A stretch of DNA of 48,197 bases from Limosilactobacillus oris DSM 4864 (GTDB lineage Bacteria > Bacillota > Bacilli > Lactobacillales > Lactobacillaceae), in the NCBI RefSeq assembly GCF_001434465.1, contig NZ_AZGE01000011.1, positions 1 through 48,197 on the forward strand, written 5' to 3'. Below the pieces are notes generated by a model. The model saw nothing but the letters and a program-made list of their open reading frames with translations. It made no database searches and was not told where the DNA came from. A program made the translations under genes and the position numbers. Below, in pieces: positions 25,751-34,482 of this stretch; position 1 is the stretch's first letter, and each line of letters starts with the position of its first letter.

Positions 25751-27178
25751 TTATTTCCGTTTTGATGCTAATAGATTCTTTGCTTCATCTAAGATTGAGG
25801 CTTTAGTTACTACTAAGCCGATTGAGTAGATTAAGATTCCCACGACCACTTCCAAAATCAGATTAGAAACTGACATATTGATGATAAGACACAAGCGACT
25901 AACTACTAAGTACATTAATAAACCGCATAGGAAATATTTCCAGACTTCTTTGAACATCAACCGGCGACGGATTGTATGCCGAATCATTATAATCTGACTT
26001 GCAGCCACCAGGAACTCAGAGCAAACCGTTGCTACAGCTGCACCATTTGCTCCCCAACCGCCAATCAGAAAGAGGTTAAAGACGATGTTACTAACCGCAC
26101 CAATCGTCACAGAAGTTGTAAATTCCTTAACACGGTTAACCGGCATCAAATACTGTGCCCCAGTTACATTGCTCCAAGCAATCAAGACAATAATCGGGGC
26201 TTCTAAAAACATTATTTCACCAGCCATGTTAAAGTCGGCACCCAAAAACCATGGTGCAAAACTCTTGGCAATCGCCATCAGGCCAAACATCATTGGAATT
26301 GAAATTGCTGAAACAAAATTGAAAGACGAATAGAGACTTGCTCGAACCCCCTTGACATCCCCTTTAGCAAACTTGCTGGCAACGTGAGGTAACATCACCG
26401 TCCCCGTTGCCGTAACAATTGCCAAGACAAATTTGACAATTTTATCGGCCTGACCAAAGTTTCCCAGAGAAGCCTGAGTCGACATTCTTCCTAGCATCAA
26501 CCGGTTAAGGACAAGGTATACCTGAGTGGTGATGGTTGGAATGAAGAGAAGCAAGGCTGGATAGAAGTGGCTAAAAGGGTGCCATTCTCGAATCTTAACC
26601 CAGACAATGTTATCGCGAAGATATGGCCATAAGGTTAGATTTCCAAACAGCTGGGCTCCCCCAAGAATTAAAATGTACTTGCTCAAATCACCAGCATCCT
26701 TAACCACTGTAAAGATCAAGACAATTGACGCTAATTTTACTAGTGTATTACGCACCACGGTCACTCGGAAGTTTTCCAGGCCCATGAAATACCAAGAAAC
26801 ATCTAAACCAGCTGCAATAATCCACACGGCCTGGAGAAGAAAGTAGTGCTGAAAAGTCGTACTAAATAGAAAGACGGCCACAAGGTACGCAATTAATGAC
26901 GCAGAAATCGTCAATAATTGTAATGCCTCAACTCCCCAGAAAGTTCGCGACCGTTCATAGATATCTTCACGGTGATAGGCAACTTCCCGATTACCGTAGA
27001 GGGTAATCCCCATCTGCCCCATCAGGTAAAAGAAGGTCACCCAACTGTTAGTGTATTCATTGATTCCAACATCGTGCGCCCCCAGCACCCGTGAAATATA
27101 GGGTACCGTAATCAGGGGCAGAACCATATTGAGGATCTGGTAGCCAGCATTATAGAGATAATTTTTAATTACCTTCAT
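25751..27178 (-). CDS. Wzx-type polysaccharide flippase
   Basis: A 475-aa integral membrane protein with about 12-14 hydrophobic helices, of the polysaccharide transporter (PST/MOP) family. It is expected to flip lipid-linked repeat units to the outer face of the membrane. The N-terminus (NYLYNAGYQILNMVLPLITVPYISRVLG) is highly typical of lactobacillus and streptococcal EPS flippases. Its ATG lies 3 bases after the glf stop, so the two form one operon ending at the strong terminator downstream. It belongs functionally with the Wzy and Wzz genes 4-6 kb upstream. Confidence 0.92.
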   Translation of the reverse strand: MKVIKNYLYNAGYQILNMVLPLITVPYISRVLGAHDVGINEYTNSWVTFFYLMGQMGITLYGNREVAYHREDIYERSRTFWGVEALQLLTISASLIAYLVAVFLFSTTFQHYFLLQAVWIIAAGLDVSWYFMGLENFRVTVVRNTLVKLASIVLIFTVVKDAGDLSKYILILGGAQLFGNLTLWPYLRDNIVWVKIREWHPFSHFYPALLLFIPTITTQVYLVLNRLMLGRMSTQASLGNFGQADKIVKFVLAIVTATGTVMLPHVASKFAKGDVKGVRASLYSSFNFVSAISIPMMFGLMAIAKSFAPWFLGADFNMAGEIMFLEAPIIVLIAWSNVTGAQYLMPVNRVKEFTTSVTIGAVSNIVFNLFLIGGWGANGAAVATVCSEFLVAASQIIMIRHTIRRRLMFKEVWKYFLCGLLMYLVVSRLCLIINMSVSNLILEVVVGILIYSIGLVVTKASILDEAKNLLASKRK

Positions 27179-27181
27179 TGT

Positions 27182-28300
27182 TTACTCGTCGAACTCCTTT
27201 GCGACGGTCTTTAACGCTGCCGCGATGACTTGATCCATGTTGTAGTAACGGTACTGACCAAGCCGGCCGCCAAAGATAACGTTTGGTTGCTCCTTAGCCA
27301 GTTCTTGGTACTTCGCGTAGAGCTGATTATTTTCCTGGTTATTGACCGGGTAATATGGCTCGTCACCCCGGTGCCAGTCAGCTGGATATTCACGGGTCAC
27401 GATTGTCTTACCCTTGTCACCCTTGCCGAATTCGAAGTGCTTGTGCTCGATGACTCGCGTATAAGGCGTTTCGGCATCGGTGTAGTTGATTACCGCATTC
27501 CCCTGGTAGTTGCCCACTGGCTTTTCCTCAGTTTCAAAGCGGAGGCTCCGGTATTGCAGCTCACCCAGCCGGTAGTCAAAGAACTGGTCAATTGGACCGG
27601 TAAAGACGACCTTGTCGGCAGAGGCTAGATAGTCATCCCGGTGGTCGTAGAAGTCGGTGTTGACCGCTACGTCAATCAGGTCGCTCTCCAGCATTCGTTC
27701 GACAATCTGGGTGTACCCGCCCATTGGGATCCCCTGGTAACTGTCATTGAAGTAGTTATTATCGTAGGTTAGCCGAACCGGCAAGCGGCGGATGATAAAG
27801 GCCGGTAGCTCAGTAGCCTTCTGCCCCCACTGCTTCTCAGTGTAACCCTTGATCAGCTTTTCATAAATATCCCGGCCAATCAGCGAAATTGCCTGTTCCT
27901 CCAAATTTTGTGGCTTTTTCCCCGCCATCTCCTGCCGCTGTTCGTCGATTTTGGCAAGCGCCTCGGCCGGGGTCCGTACCCCCCACATCTCGTTAAAGGT
28001 GTTCATGTTAAAAGGCAGGTTGTACATTTCACCCTTGTAGTTGGCAACGGGACTGTTGGTGTAGCGGTTAAAATCAGCAAACTGGTTGACATAGTCCCAA
28101 ATCTTTTGATTAGAAGTATGGAAAATGTGGGCGCCGTACTGGTGGACCTGGATGCCGTCAACCTCCTTCGTATAGATGTTTCCGGCAATGTGGGGACGCT
28201 TTTCAATTACCTTGACGTGCTTGCCCCGCTTGGCCGCCTCATAAGCAAAGGTGGCACCAAACAGGCCGGCACCGACAACTAAATAATCGTACTTCTTCAT
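27182..28300 (-). CDS. glf: UDP-galactopyranose mutase
   Basis: A flavoenzyme that converts UDP-galactopyranose to UDP-galactofuranose, 372 aa, the usual length. An FAD-binding GAGLFGAT lies near the N-terminus. The family hallmark VHQYGAHIFHTSN and the KWG-like EKQWGQKA segment are present, as is the C-terminal GRLGQYRYYNMDQ. I choose the ATG at 28300 because AAGGAG lies 7 bases before it, while the in-frame ATG at 28306 directly abuts that site. UDP-Galf made here would feed the galactofuranosyltransferase-like gene at 32519-33523. Confidence 0.95.
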   Translation of the reverse strand: MKKYDYLVVGAGLFGATFAYEAAKRGKHVKVIEKRPHIAGNIYTKEVDGIQVHQYGAHIFHTSNQKIWDYVNQFADFNRYTNSPVANYKGEMYNLPFNMNTFNEMWGVRTPAEALAKIDEQRQEMAGKKPQNLEEQAISLIGRDIYEKLIKGYTEKQWGQKATELPAFIIRRLPVRLTYDNNYFNDSYQGIPMGGYTQIVERMLESDLIDVAVNTDFYDHRDDYLASADKVVFTGPIDQFFDYRLGELQYRSLRFETEEKPVGNYQGNAVINYTDAETPYTRVIEHKHFEFGKGDKGKTIVTREYPADWHRGDEPYYPVNNQENNQLYAKYQELAKEQPNVIFGGRLGQYRYYNMDQVIAAALKTVAKEFDE

Positions 28301-28457
28301 AACCATTCTCCTTATCCGTTCTAATTTCTTTTACTACAAATATTTTACTATTGTTTTAAATCTCGGCAACCACCCTGGTTTTCGATTGAATGCTGATTGC
28401 CGTTAATGTTACAATGCTTTATGATTCATGTCACCGTTCAGTTGCAAAGGCTGGCGG

Positions 28458-28487
28458 TGGACGAATATTTCTTGCAAATGCTATAAT
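28458..28487 (+). promoter_or_regulatory. Promoter of the small lipoprotein gene
   Basis: TGGACG and TATAAT are separated by 18 bases, and TGC directly precedes the TATAAT, giving an extended -10. It lies about 70 bases upstream of the plus-strand lipoprotein start and is divergent from glf. Confidence 0.65.
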
Positions 28488-28557
28488 TATACTATCAACA
28501 AGCCGATTAGTATAGTTACGGTAAAATTAAATTTTTTTATAGGAGAGACATCATCAT

Positions 28558-29004
28558 ATGAAGAAATTACAACGCCTCGTTTTCTCTGGACTATTAGTGT
28601 TGACTTTAGCGTTCGGGTTAGCCGGTTGTGGTTCTAACCATGATTCTTCAAAGTCATCCACTTCTAAAGACAAGGTCACTAAGGTGGTCAAGAAGAGCAG
28701 TAATAAAGATAAGTCTTCACACAAGAAGAGCAGTCAGAGCGAATCTGACGAAAATTCCAACTCTGCTAACAGCAATGCCACGACTAATGATAGCGAGAGC
28801 TCGACTTCTTCCAGCAGCCAATCATCTAGCCAAAAGCAATTGGGACTGAATGACGTCGCTGTCTGGACCGACGAAAACGGGATTACCCACCACGTTGACA
28901 GTGATGGGATAGACCGGCAGACTTCTCCTAACCAATCTGGAGTAACCTACAAGGACTGGTCCGGAAGCTTGCCAAGCAATGCGCAAATCGTTAAGCAAAA
29001 CTAA
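28558..29004 (+). CDS. Small Ser-rich lipoprotein
   Basis: A 148-aa lipoprotein, the only plus-strand gene within the polysaccharide region. The signal peptide ends in the lipobox LAGC (Cys at about residue 24). A Ser/Lys/Asn low-complexity stretch covers about 28-95. The C-terminal 50 residues form a small conserved-looking part (VAVWTDENGITHHVD, then VTYKDWSG). The ATG follows AGGAGAG, with a good promoter upstream. Function unknown. Its position inside the EPS locus with its own promoter suggests an insertion between two blocks of that locus. Confidence 0.82.
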   Translation: MKKLQRLVFSGLLVLTLAFGLAGCGSNHDSSKSSTSKDKVTKVVKKSSNKDKSSHKKSSQSESDENSNSANSNATTNDSESSTSSSSQSSSQKQLGLNDVAVWTDENGITHHVDSDGIDRQTSPNQSGVTYKDWSGSLPSNAQIVKQN

Positions 29005-29009
29005 ATATT

Positions 29010-29061
29010 GGTAATAAAAAAAAGAGTCATCTGTTGCAAAGATGACTCTTTTTTTATTACC
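29010..29061. terminator. Bidirectional terminator between convergent genes
   Basis: A nearly perfect 22-bp stem (GGTAATAAAAAA then AGAGTCATCT, pairing with AGATGACTCT and a T run) around a 7-base loop. It has A and T runs on both sides, so it ends both the plus-strand lipoprotein gene and the minus-strand glycosyltransferase gene, whose stop codon lies in its arm. Confidence 0.92.
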
Positions 29062-29863
29062 AGGGCTTAACGAACAAGTGCTTTATACGCTTAGCTGTAT
29101 CATGGAGCCATGGTGATGTTCTAAGTTTTCTCTCCGCCTGGTGATCAAGATAGTGGAAAAGCGGCATATAATGCTTTCTTAATCCCCGAGTATTCCACTT
29201 GTAAACCGTCGTGTTGATTACCGGAAACTCAGCACCATACCGCTCCACAATCTGGCGGCCAGCCTGAACATAATTCCAATTTTCGGATACACCATCGGAG
29301 ACATGGCAAACCCGAGCAGGTACGACATAATTTGTCTTACCAGCTATCTCAGCACGCAAGCATTCTTCAACCGCGTACAGGTGCCATCCCTTAATGTCGG
29401 AAAAAGGCTGTTGTTCCCAAGTATGACGATCCATTATGAAAAAGCACTCATCCACTGTTTGAACAGGAGTTGGTTTTTGAATTGCGTCACCCACTTTTTG
29501 TGGAACAGTCCCCTGTCGCATTGTGGTCAGGATATGGTACGCACCCACGTTTGCCGGAACTCCTGCAATCCCAACTATCCCACGATTAGGCAAACCAAGC
29601 GCTTGATTGACAATATCGTGGAGACTTTCCTTGTCTGTAAAACGAATATCCGGATGGAGAAAAATCAGGTGTCTCCCAGTTGACTTTTTCACTGCTGCAT
29701 TATAGGCTGCCCGAGCTGATTCGTATTGGTGATGATCATTTTGAATTTTTATCAGCTCGTAGTCAATATCCTGTTGCGTTTGTAAATTCTGTTTGAACTC
29801 CTTATAAACCGGTTCCTTATTCACAATCGTAATCAGTGAAAAGTCAGGTTTCTGCTGTTCCAT
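29057..29863 (-). CDS. Glycosyltransferase (GT2-like, Glyco_tranf_2_5 type)
   Basis: A 268-aa cytoplasmic glycosyltransferase. It lacks the classic GT2 start but shows ARAAYNAAVKKSTGRHLIFL followed by HPDIRF (about 72-77, DxD-like). In the middle, VDECFFIMDR and WHLYAVEECLRA resemble the acceptor-side segment of the Glyco_tranf_2_5 group, seen in streptococcal capsule loci. The ATG directly follows the TAA of the upstream DUF4422 gene (TAAATG). It is the last gene of the main EPS transcript. Confidence 0.78.
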   Translation of the reverse strand: MEQQKPDFSLITIVNKEPVYKEFKQNLQTQQDIDYELIKIQNDHHQYESARAAYNAAVKKSTGRHLIFLHPDIRFTDKESLHDIVNQALGLPNRGIVGIAGVPANVGAYHILTTMRQGTVPQKVGDAIQKPTPVQTVDECFFIMDRHTWEQQPFSDIKGWHLYAVEECLRAEIAGKTNYVVPARVCHVSDGVSENWNYVQAGRQIVERYGAEFPVINTTVYKWNTRGLRKHYMPLFHYLDHQAERKLRTSPWLHDTAKRIKHLFVKPW

Positions 29864-30640
29864 TTAGTTCCACCTTAAAATAGTATGTTTTATATCCCGT
29901 GCAGCATCAATTCGACTAGTTGCTGAACTATTATAGACTGGTAAATATTTAATCTTACCCTGCCTATGATGCAGCCACACATTTAAGAGCCGCTCACCCA
30001 GGAAACCAAATAAACGTTTTTGATAACCACTATAAGTTGAAATATCAACCTCTTTCTCTACGGCAAATAAAACCGTAAACAGCCACTTACTATACTCAGC
30101 AAGCTCTTTTTTTGTAGTATAAAACATATTATAGAAAGAGGCTTTACTCTGTCCCATCACCGCGTCAAAGTCGGCTAGATACTCAGGGAACAATTCAGCA
30201 ATAATCTTTCTGGTTGTTTTCAAGTCCTGCGGGTGATGACTGGACATAAACTGTTCCTTTACAGTTGGCTCAACCATCCGCATTGGTTGAGCCACAATCC
30301 AATCATAATCTAGTAAGTAGCGGTCCAGTTTCTCAGTTGATACAGGTCTTAATTTACCTGTAAACAAATCAGTAAATACCATGTGGTTGTATGAAGAGTA
30401 ATCAGCAAAATACCGTCGATAATGGCTAATGCCAACATTACTATCACTTTGATTCTTCCAAATCCAGTATATCCCGGTTAATTCACAATAACTTGCGTTT
30501 TTATCTGAAATGTTCTCACCAATGTTATCCTTTAAATAATTGTTTTGAGCCTGATTTTGGTTAGCACCAACTAATAACGCAGAGTAATGCTCCGGAAGCG
30601 GATAATCAAAGTCTTTATGTGTAATAACATACATTGTCAC
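29864..30640 (-). CDS. DUF4422 capsular polysaccharide protein
   Basis: A 258-aa protein of the DUF4422 family, which occurs in capsule and EPS loci and is thought to be a glycosyltransferase. Family landmarks are the N-terminal THKDFDYPLP, NIGENIS, YCELTGIYWIWKN and SHYRRYF (about 72-78). GTG at 30640 is a reasonable start (GGGGAAA nine bases before it), and ATG at 30634 is the alternative. A second family member lies at 34483-35244, so two different linkages may each use one. Confidence 0.82.
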   Translation of the reverse strand: MTMYVITHKDFDYPLPEHYSALLVGANQNQAQNNYLKDNIGENISDKNASYCELTGIYWIWKNQSDSNVGISHYRRYFADYSSYNHMVFTDLFTGKLRPVSTEKLDRYLLDYDWIVAQPMRMVEPTVKEQFMSSHHPQDLKTTRKIIAELFPEYLADFDAVMGQSKASFYNMFYTTKKELAEYSKWLFTVLFAVEKEVDISTYSGYQKRLFGFLGERLLNVWLHHRQGKIKYLPVYNSSATSRIDAARDIKHTILRWN

Positions 30641-30656
30641 GGTAAGTTTCCCCTAT

Positions 30657-31277
30657 CTACTTTGTAAAATGTCTTACGCTAGTAACAGAAAAAGAAAGAA
30701 TCATCCCAACCAAAACACCTAAAGCCGCACCAACTACTGCATACTTCTTGGCAGAAGGCTTGGTTATCGTATCCACATTCTCTTCATTAGCCTTGCTCAG
30801 CAAAGAAACACTCCCCGCGTTCTTATCAATTTGTGGAAGCTTCTTTTGGAAGGCTTTTCCCATAGCATTAACAATCGCAATCGATGTTTTGGCATCGTCC
30901 GTTTTGGCATGAATAGTAATAATTAATGATGTAGGCTTCGATGAACTGGTCACACTTTCTAAAATATCATCTGCTTTGTAGTCTTTCCTGATTTTCTTAG
31001 GCAAGTACTGACGAGCTGCTTTTGCCACTGCTTCATCTTTTAAAATTGATTGATAAGTAGGGATTAGTTCACGATCAGCTTCAACCAAGCTGCTTTTGTT
31101 AGTTGCCTTATTAAAACTGTGACTAACAATCATATTCCGAGAAGCAATATAGTCCGTGCTTTGACGGTGTTTAGCGACTAAACCAAAGGCTGCTCCAAAG
31201 ACAAGGCCAAACAAAATAATCACTAATAGATTCTTACCGATAATTTTCTTAATTTCACTTACACTATACTTTTTCAC
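30657..31277 (-). CDS. Wzz-like polysaccharide chain-length protein
   Basis: A 206-aa membrane protein of the chain-length determinant group. One membrane helix lies near the N-terminus (about 15-32) and one at the C-terminus (about 178-200), with an extracellular helical region between. It would set polymer length together with the Wzy protein. GTG start after AGGGA. The start overlaps the end of the Wzy gene by 14 bases. A partner tyrosine kinase (CpsD/EpsD type), normally next to such genes, is absent, and no C-terminal kinase domain is fused. Confidence 0.82.
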   Translation of the reverse strand: MKKYSVSEIKKIIGKNLLVIILFGLVFGAAFGLVAKHRQSTDYIASRNMIVSHSFNKATNKSSLVEADRELIPTYQSILKDEAVAKAARQYLPKKIRKDYKADDILESVTSSSKPTSLIITIHAKTDDAKTSIAIVNAMGKAFQKKLPQIDKNAGSVSLLSKANEENVDTITKPSAKKYAVVGAALGVLVGMILSFSVTSVRHFTK

Positions 31278-32490
31278 TTAGTACATCCCTTTCAGTTGCT
31301 GATTTACACGATGAGGTAACGACAACTCCATTTGCTAAGAAGGCCAGTAAAAACGGGTTGAACGATATTTCTAACAGGTGCTGGTCAATCAGACTACTCA
31401 ATGTAATCAGCAATATAATAGCTGGAAGCAAATAGCTTTGCCGCAGTTCTGCTCGTACAGAAATAATCACCATAATTCCAATTACTATAATACTTAAAAC
31501 CACACCATATACTACTAGTAGACGAATAAAGGAAGAATCAATAAAGAAATACCTCGCTTGATTATCTTTAAACATCTTTAATCCTTGAATACCTCCCCAA
31601 CCATGCTCAACTACTTTCTGGCTTAACAATTTAACAGGGTGCTGCTGAAAGGCAATGTTGCCATATAACAATCTGCCCGATAAAAGGTCATTTAGGTGCC
31701 AAAATATAGAATTAGCTGGGTTAAAGTAGACGGTCATTAGACCAAAAGCATACGGTAAAATCAGTGTTAATGACCAATAATTAGCAGCTAAGATACGACT
31801 TATACGATGCGTGCTATTTCCTGCTCTTTTAGCAACTAAAAGAATGGGAATAATCAATAAAATCAATATTGTATCTAACCTAGCATTGGTAACGGCATAT
31901 AGCGCCACAGCAATCACAGTAAATAATAGATATTGTCTTTTACCTATACGCTTATAATTAATAAATGCGTATGCAAGAATCAAATAAAAAACATAGGCTG
32001 CATAGTCTGTTGGGTACAGTACTCCTAACGCATACCGCATTATTTTACTATCAGTTCTGACATAGGAAAGATTCCTAATGATACCTAGTAAAGCATAAAC
32101 TGAAACTAATAAAATCAAGGTTAAATTAACTTTAAAATACTGGTGAATAATTTTATCAAAGTGAACTCCCTTAGCAGCAAAGATAAACGTTAGCATAATC
32201 ATTAAAACATTGTTATTAGTAACGCGCCACGAATAAACACCAATCGCTAGAACAAAAAATATGCCAGCCAGTTCATACCAACGATAGTTATCCAGAATAA
32301 AAATCTTCAATACAAGAATCCCTAGTATTAAATAGTTAATTCGGTTAAAATTTTTAACTGCTATATACTGAACAAATGTTGTATTAGCTAAAAAAGACAC
32401 TACCAAAGTAACTGTAAGGGCAAATAAATAAATGTTCTCACCACTTAGCTGTATCTGGTTAATTTGCTTAACTTTTCTGAGATAAAACAT
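31264..32490 (-). CDS. Wzy-like polysaccharide polymerase
   Basis: A 408-aa protein with about 10-12 hydrophobic helices and a larger hydrophilic loop in its second half (about 265-320), the usual shape of O-antigen/EPS polymerases. It is expected to join lipid-linked repeat units outside the membrane. Sequence motifs are weak in this family, so the call rests on topology and position between a glycosyltransferase and the Wzz-like gene. ATG follows AAGGA. The gene is visibly A/T-rich compared with recX or the rml genes. Confidence 0.8.
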   Translation of the reverse strand: MFYLRKVKQINQIQLSGENIYLFALTVTLVVSFLANTTFVQYIAVKNFNRINYLILGILVLKIFILDNYRWYELAGIFFVLAIGVYSWRVTNNNVLMIMLTFIFAAKGVHFDKIIHQYFKVNLTLILLVSVYALLGIIRNLSYVRTDSKIMRYALGVLYPTDYAAYVFYLILAYAFINYKRIGKRQYLLFTVIAVALYAVTNARLDTILILLIIPILLVAKRAGNSTHRISRILAANYWSLTLILPYAFGLMTVYFNPANSIFWHLNDLLSGRLLYGNIAFQQHPVKLLSQKVVEHGWGGIQGLKMFKDNQARYFFIDSSFIRLLVVYGVVLSIIVIGIMVIISVRAELRQSYLLPAIILLITLSSLIDQHLLEISFNPFLLAFLANGVVVTSSCKSATERDVLSEKV

Positions 32491-32518
32491 AAGCCAATTC
32501 CTTTACCAACTCAAGTGA

Positions 32519-33523
32519 TTATTGAGCAATCAGCTGGTTAACTGCTGAAGTAATAAAATCACCATTGCGTAACTTCTTAGCAAGTTCTTCTGTGTTTTCC
32601 TTCATCACTTGGTATTTCGATTGTAATTTCTTAATTTGAGTATCAATCTCTTCAAGACTGTTAATTGTAAACCCAACTTGATAGTGGTTAATAATATCTG
32701 CAATAGCCGCGTCTTCCCACGCAATAACCGGAATTCCAGCACTAATATATAGCGAAGCTTTATGAGGATTATTAATCTTCAAATATTCACCCACTGAACC
32801 GCTACAAGTTGTTACACTATTGCCATCCCAGATTAGGCCGTAACTTTCCTTTAATTTTCCTGCAATTTCCTCAGAAGAAAAATTCCCGCAATATTTAACG
32901 TTTGCTGGATAATTTTCTGCCCGATTCGACCCATAAATGTTAAGTGGTGTTTTAATATCTACTTTCTCAAGAAAAGTTGATTTCCCTAAATTGCCCGGAA
33001 AACAGATTTTGGCATAATCTGAAGCAGGAGCAAAACTGTAGTCATTAGCATAATCAAAGATTTGCAATTCAGTCATCGGCACTGTGACATTATGTTTAAT
33101 TAAAAACTGCTTCATTTTAGCATTATGAACCACTAATCCATCAGTGCGATTAAACAGGCTAATTTCCTGGTTTAAAATTTCTTCACGATGGGCAAATTGC
33201 CATCCCATAATATCATGAACAATAAAGTAAATCCGGCCATTAGGCACATATTTCCGGTATATATTAACCAATTTATTCATTACAAAGAAGTGAAGATTCG
33301 GATACTGAAAAAATAGTATCTCAGGGCGACTTTTTTTTATGTAGGACCTGAGTTTTGTATTAATAAACCAATATTTCTCAAATCTGTGTGAACCATCAAT
33401 TGCCATATCAAACGTTTGAAAATTCATTCTGCTTTTTAAGAAAAATTTGATATCTCTTTTGGCTTTATTACCGCCGCTACCTTTATCCTTATCAACAGAA
33501 GTAATCAGTACTTTCTTAACCAT
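32519..33523 (-). CDS. Galactofuranosyltransferase-like glycosyltransferase
   Basis: A 334-aa GT-B-like protein. The N-terminal SGGNKAKRDI, the central YFIVHDIMGWQF, and the C-terminal GLIWDGNSVTTCSGSVGEYLKINNPHK stretch are typical of the beta-1,6-galactofuranosyltransferase group found in lactobacillus and streptococcal EPS loci. It would use UDP-Galf made by Glf, encoded 4 kb away. ATG follows GGGGAAG. The gene is A/T-rich and sits 9 bases after the GtrB-like gene. The sugar specificity is inferred from family resemblance and from the presence of glf. Confidence 0.78.
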   Translation of the reverse strand: MVKKVLITSVDKDKGSGGNKAKRDIKFFLKSRMNFQTFDMAIDGSHRFEKYWFINTKLRSYIKKSRPEILFFQYPNLHFFVMNKLVNIYRKYVPNGRIYFIVHDIMGWQFAHREEILNQEISLFNRTDGLVVHNAKMKQFLIKHNVTVPMTELQIFDYANDYSFAPASDYAKICFPGNLGKSTFLEKVDIKTPLNIYGSNRAENYPANVKYCGNFSSEEIAGKLKESYGLIWDGNSVTTCSGSVGEYLKINNPHKASLYISAGIPVIAWEDAAIADIINHYQVGFTINSLEEIDTQIKKLQSKYQVMKENTEELAKKLRNGDFITSAVNQLIAQ

Positions 33524-33532
33524 TTTCTTCCC

Positions 33533-34462
33533 CTACTTTTTTTCTTTCACGATATAAATCGGCCGTTTCTTCGTCTGGATGTAAATCTTACCAATATAGC
33601 GACCAACGATTCCCAGACAGAATAGCTGTACGCCGCCAATAAAAAGCATGATACAAACTAACGACGCCCAGCCAAAAGCACTGCCAGCCGGTGCCATAAA
33701 ATGGCGAATAACCACTACAATAATACCGATTACGGCGATAAAAGCAGAAAGGCCGCCAATCCAAGTGGCAATTGACAACGGTGCTTCAGAGAAATCGGTA
33801 ATCCCGTCAATTGCGTACTTAAACAGTTTCCACGTCGACCAGTCAGTCGTCCCGGCAACCCGCTCGACATTCTTGTAGGGCAGGTACTTAGTCTTGAAAC
33901 CAACCCAGTTGAAGATGCCCTTTGAAAAACGGTTATACTCTTTTAGAGAAAGCACCGCGTCAACCATCTGCCGGGTCATCATTCGATAGTCCCGGGCGCC
34001 GGGAACAATCTTGGTATCAGAAATTTTGTTGATGACGTTATAGAACTGGTTGCTGAGGAAAGACTTAAACTTCGCCTCTCCCTTGCGGTCCGTCCGCCGC
34101 ATTCCCACACAGTCATATTCACCTGATGAAATTTCCTGATACATCTCAGGCAGGTATTCCGGCGGATCCTGCAAGTCGGCATCCATGACGACCACGTAAT
34201 CCCCGGTTGTCGCTTCAAGACCAGCATACAGGCCGGCCTCCTTACCGAAGTTCCGGGAGAATGATACATAATGAACCCGCTCTGGATTCTGGTCATGCAG
34301 CTTCCGCAATTCTGCCAAGGTCTGGTCGGACGAACCATCATTGACAAACCAGTATTCAGTTTCCACCGGCATTTGCCGAACTACTTTTTCGACTGCCGGA
34401 TAGAATAATGGAATGGTCTCCTGCTCATTATAGCAGGGAACCACAATCGATAGTTTCGCCAC
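33533..34462 (-). CDS. GtrB-like membrane glycosyltransferase (GT2)
   Basis: A 309-aa GT2 of the dolichol-phosphate-mannose-synthase/GtrB type. It starts LSIVVPCYNEQETIPLF, then NDGSSDQT (about 40-47), MDADLQDPPE (metal-binding DxD), and two C-terminal membrane helices (about 230-255 and 265-290). Such enzymes load a sugar onto undecaprenyl phosphate at the inner membrane face, for later transfer as a side branch. The usual flippase partner is GtrA, and a GtrA-like gene lies at 47689-48126. A GtrC-type transferase is not seen. Confidence 0.87.
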   Translation of the reverse strand: MAKLSIVVPCYNEQETIPLFYPAVEKVVRQMPVETEYWFVNDGSSDQTLAELRKLHDQNPERVHYVSFSRNFGKEAGLYAGLEATTGDYVVVMDADLQDPPEYLPEMYQEISSGEYDCVGMRRTDRKGEAKFKSFLSNQFYNVINKISDTKIVPGARDYRMMTRQMVDAVLSLKEYNRFSKGIFNWVGFKTKYLPYKNVERVAGTTDWSTWKLFKYAIDGITDFSEAPLSIATWIGGLSAFIAVIGIIVVVIRHFMAPAGSAFGWASLVCIMLFIGGVQLFCLGIVGRYIGKIYIQTKKRPIYIVKEKK

Positions 34463-34482
34463 ACTAACACCTCCCTGAAAAA

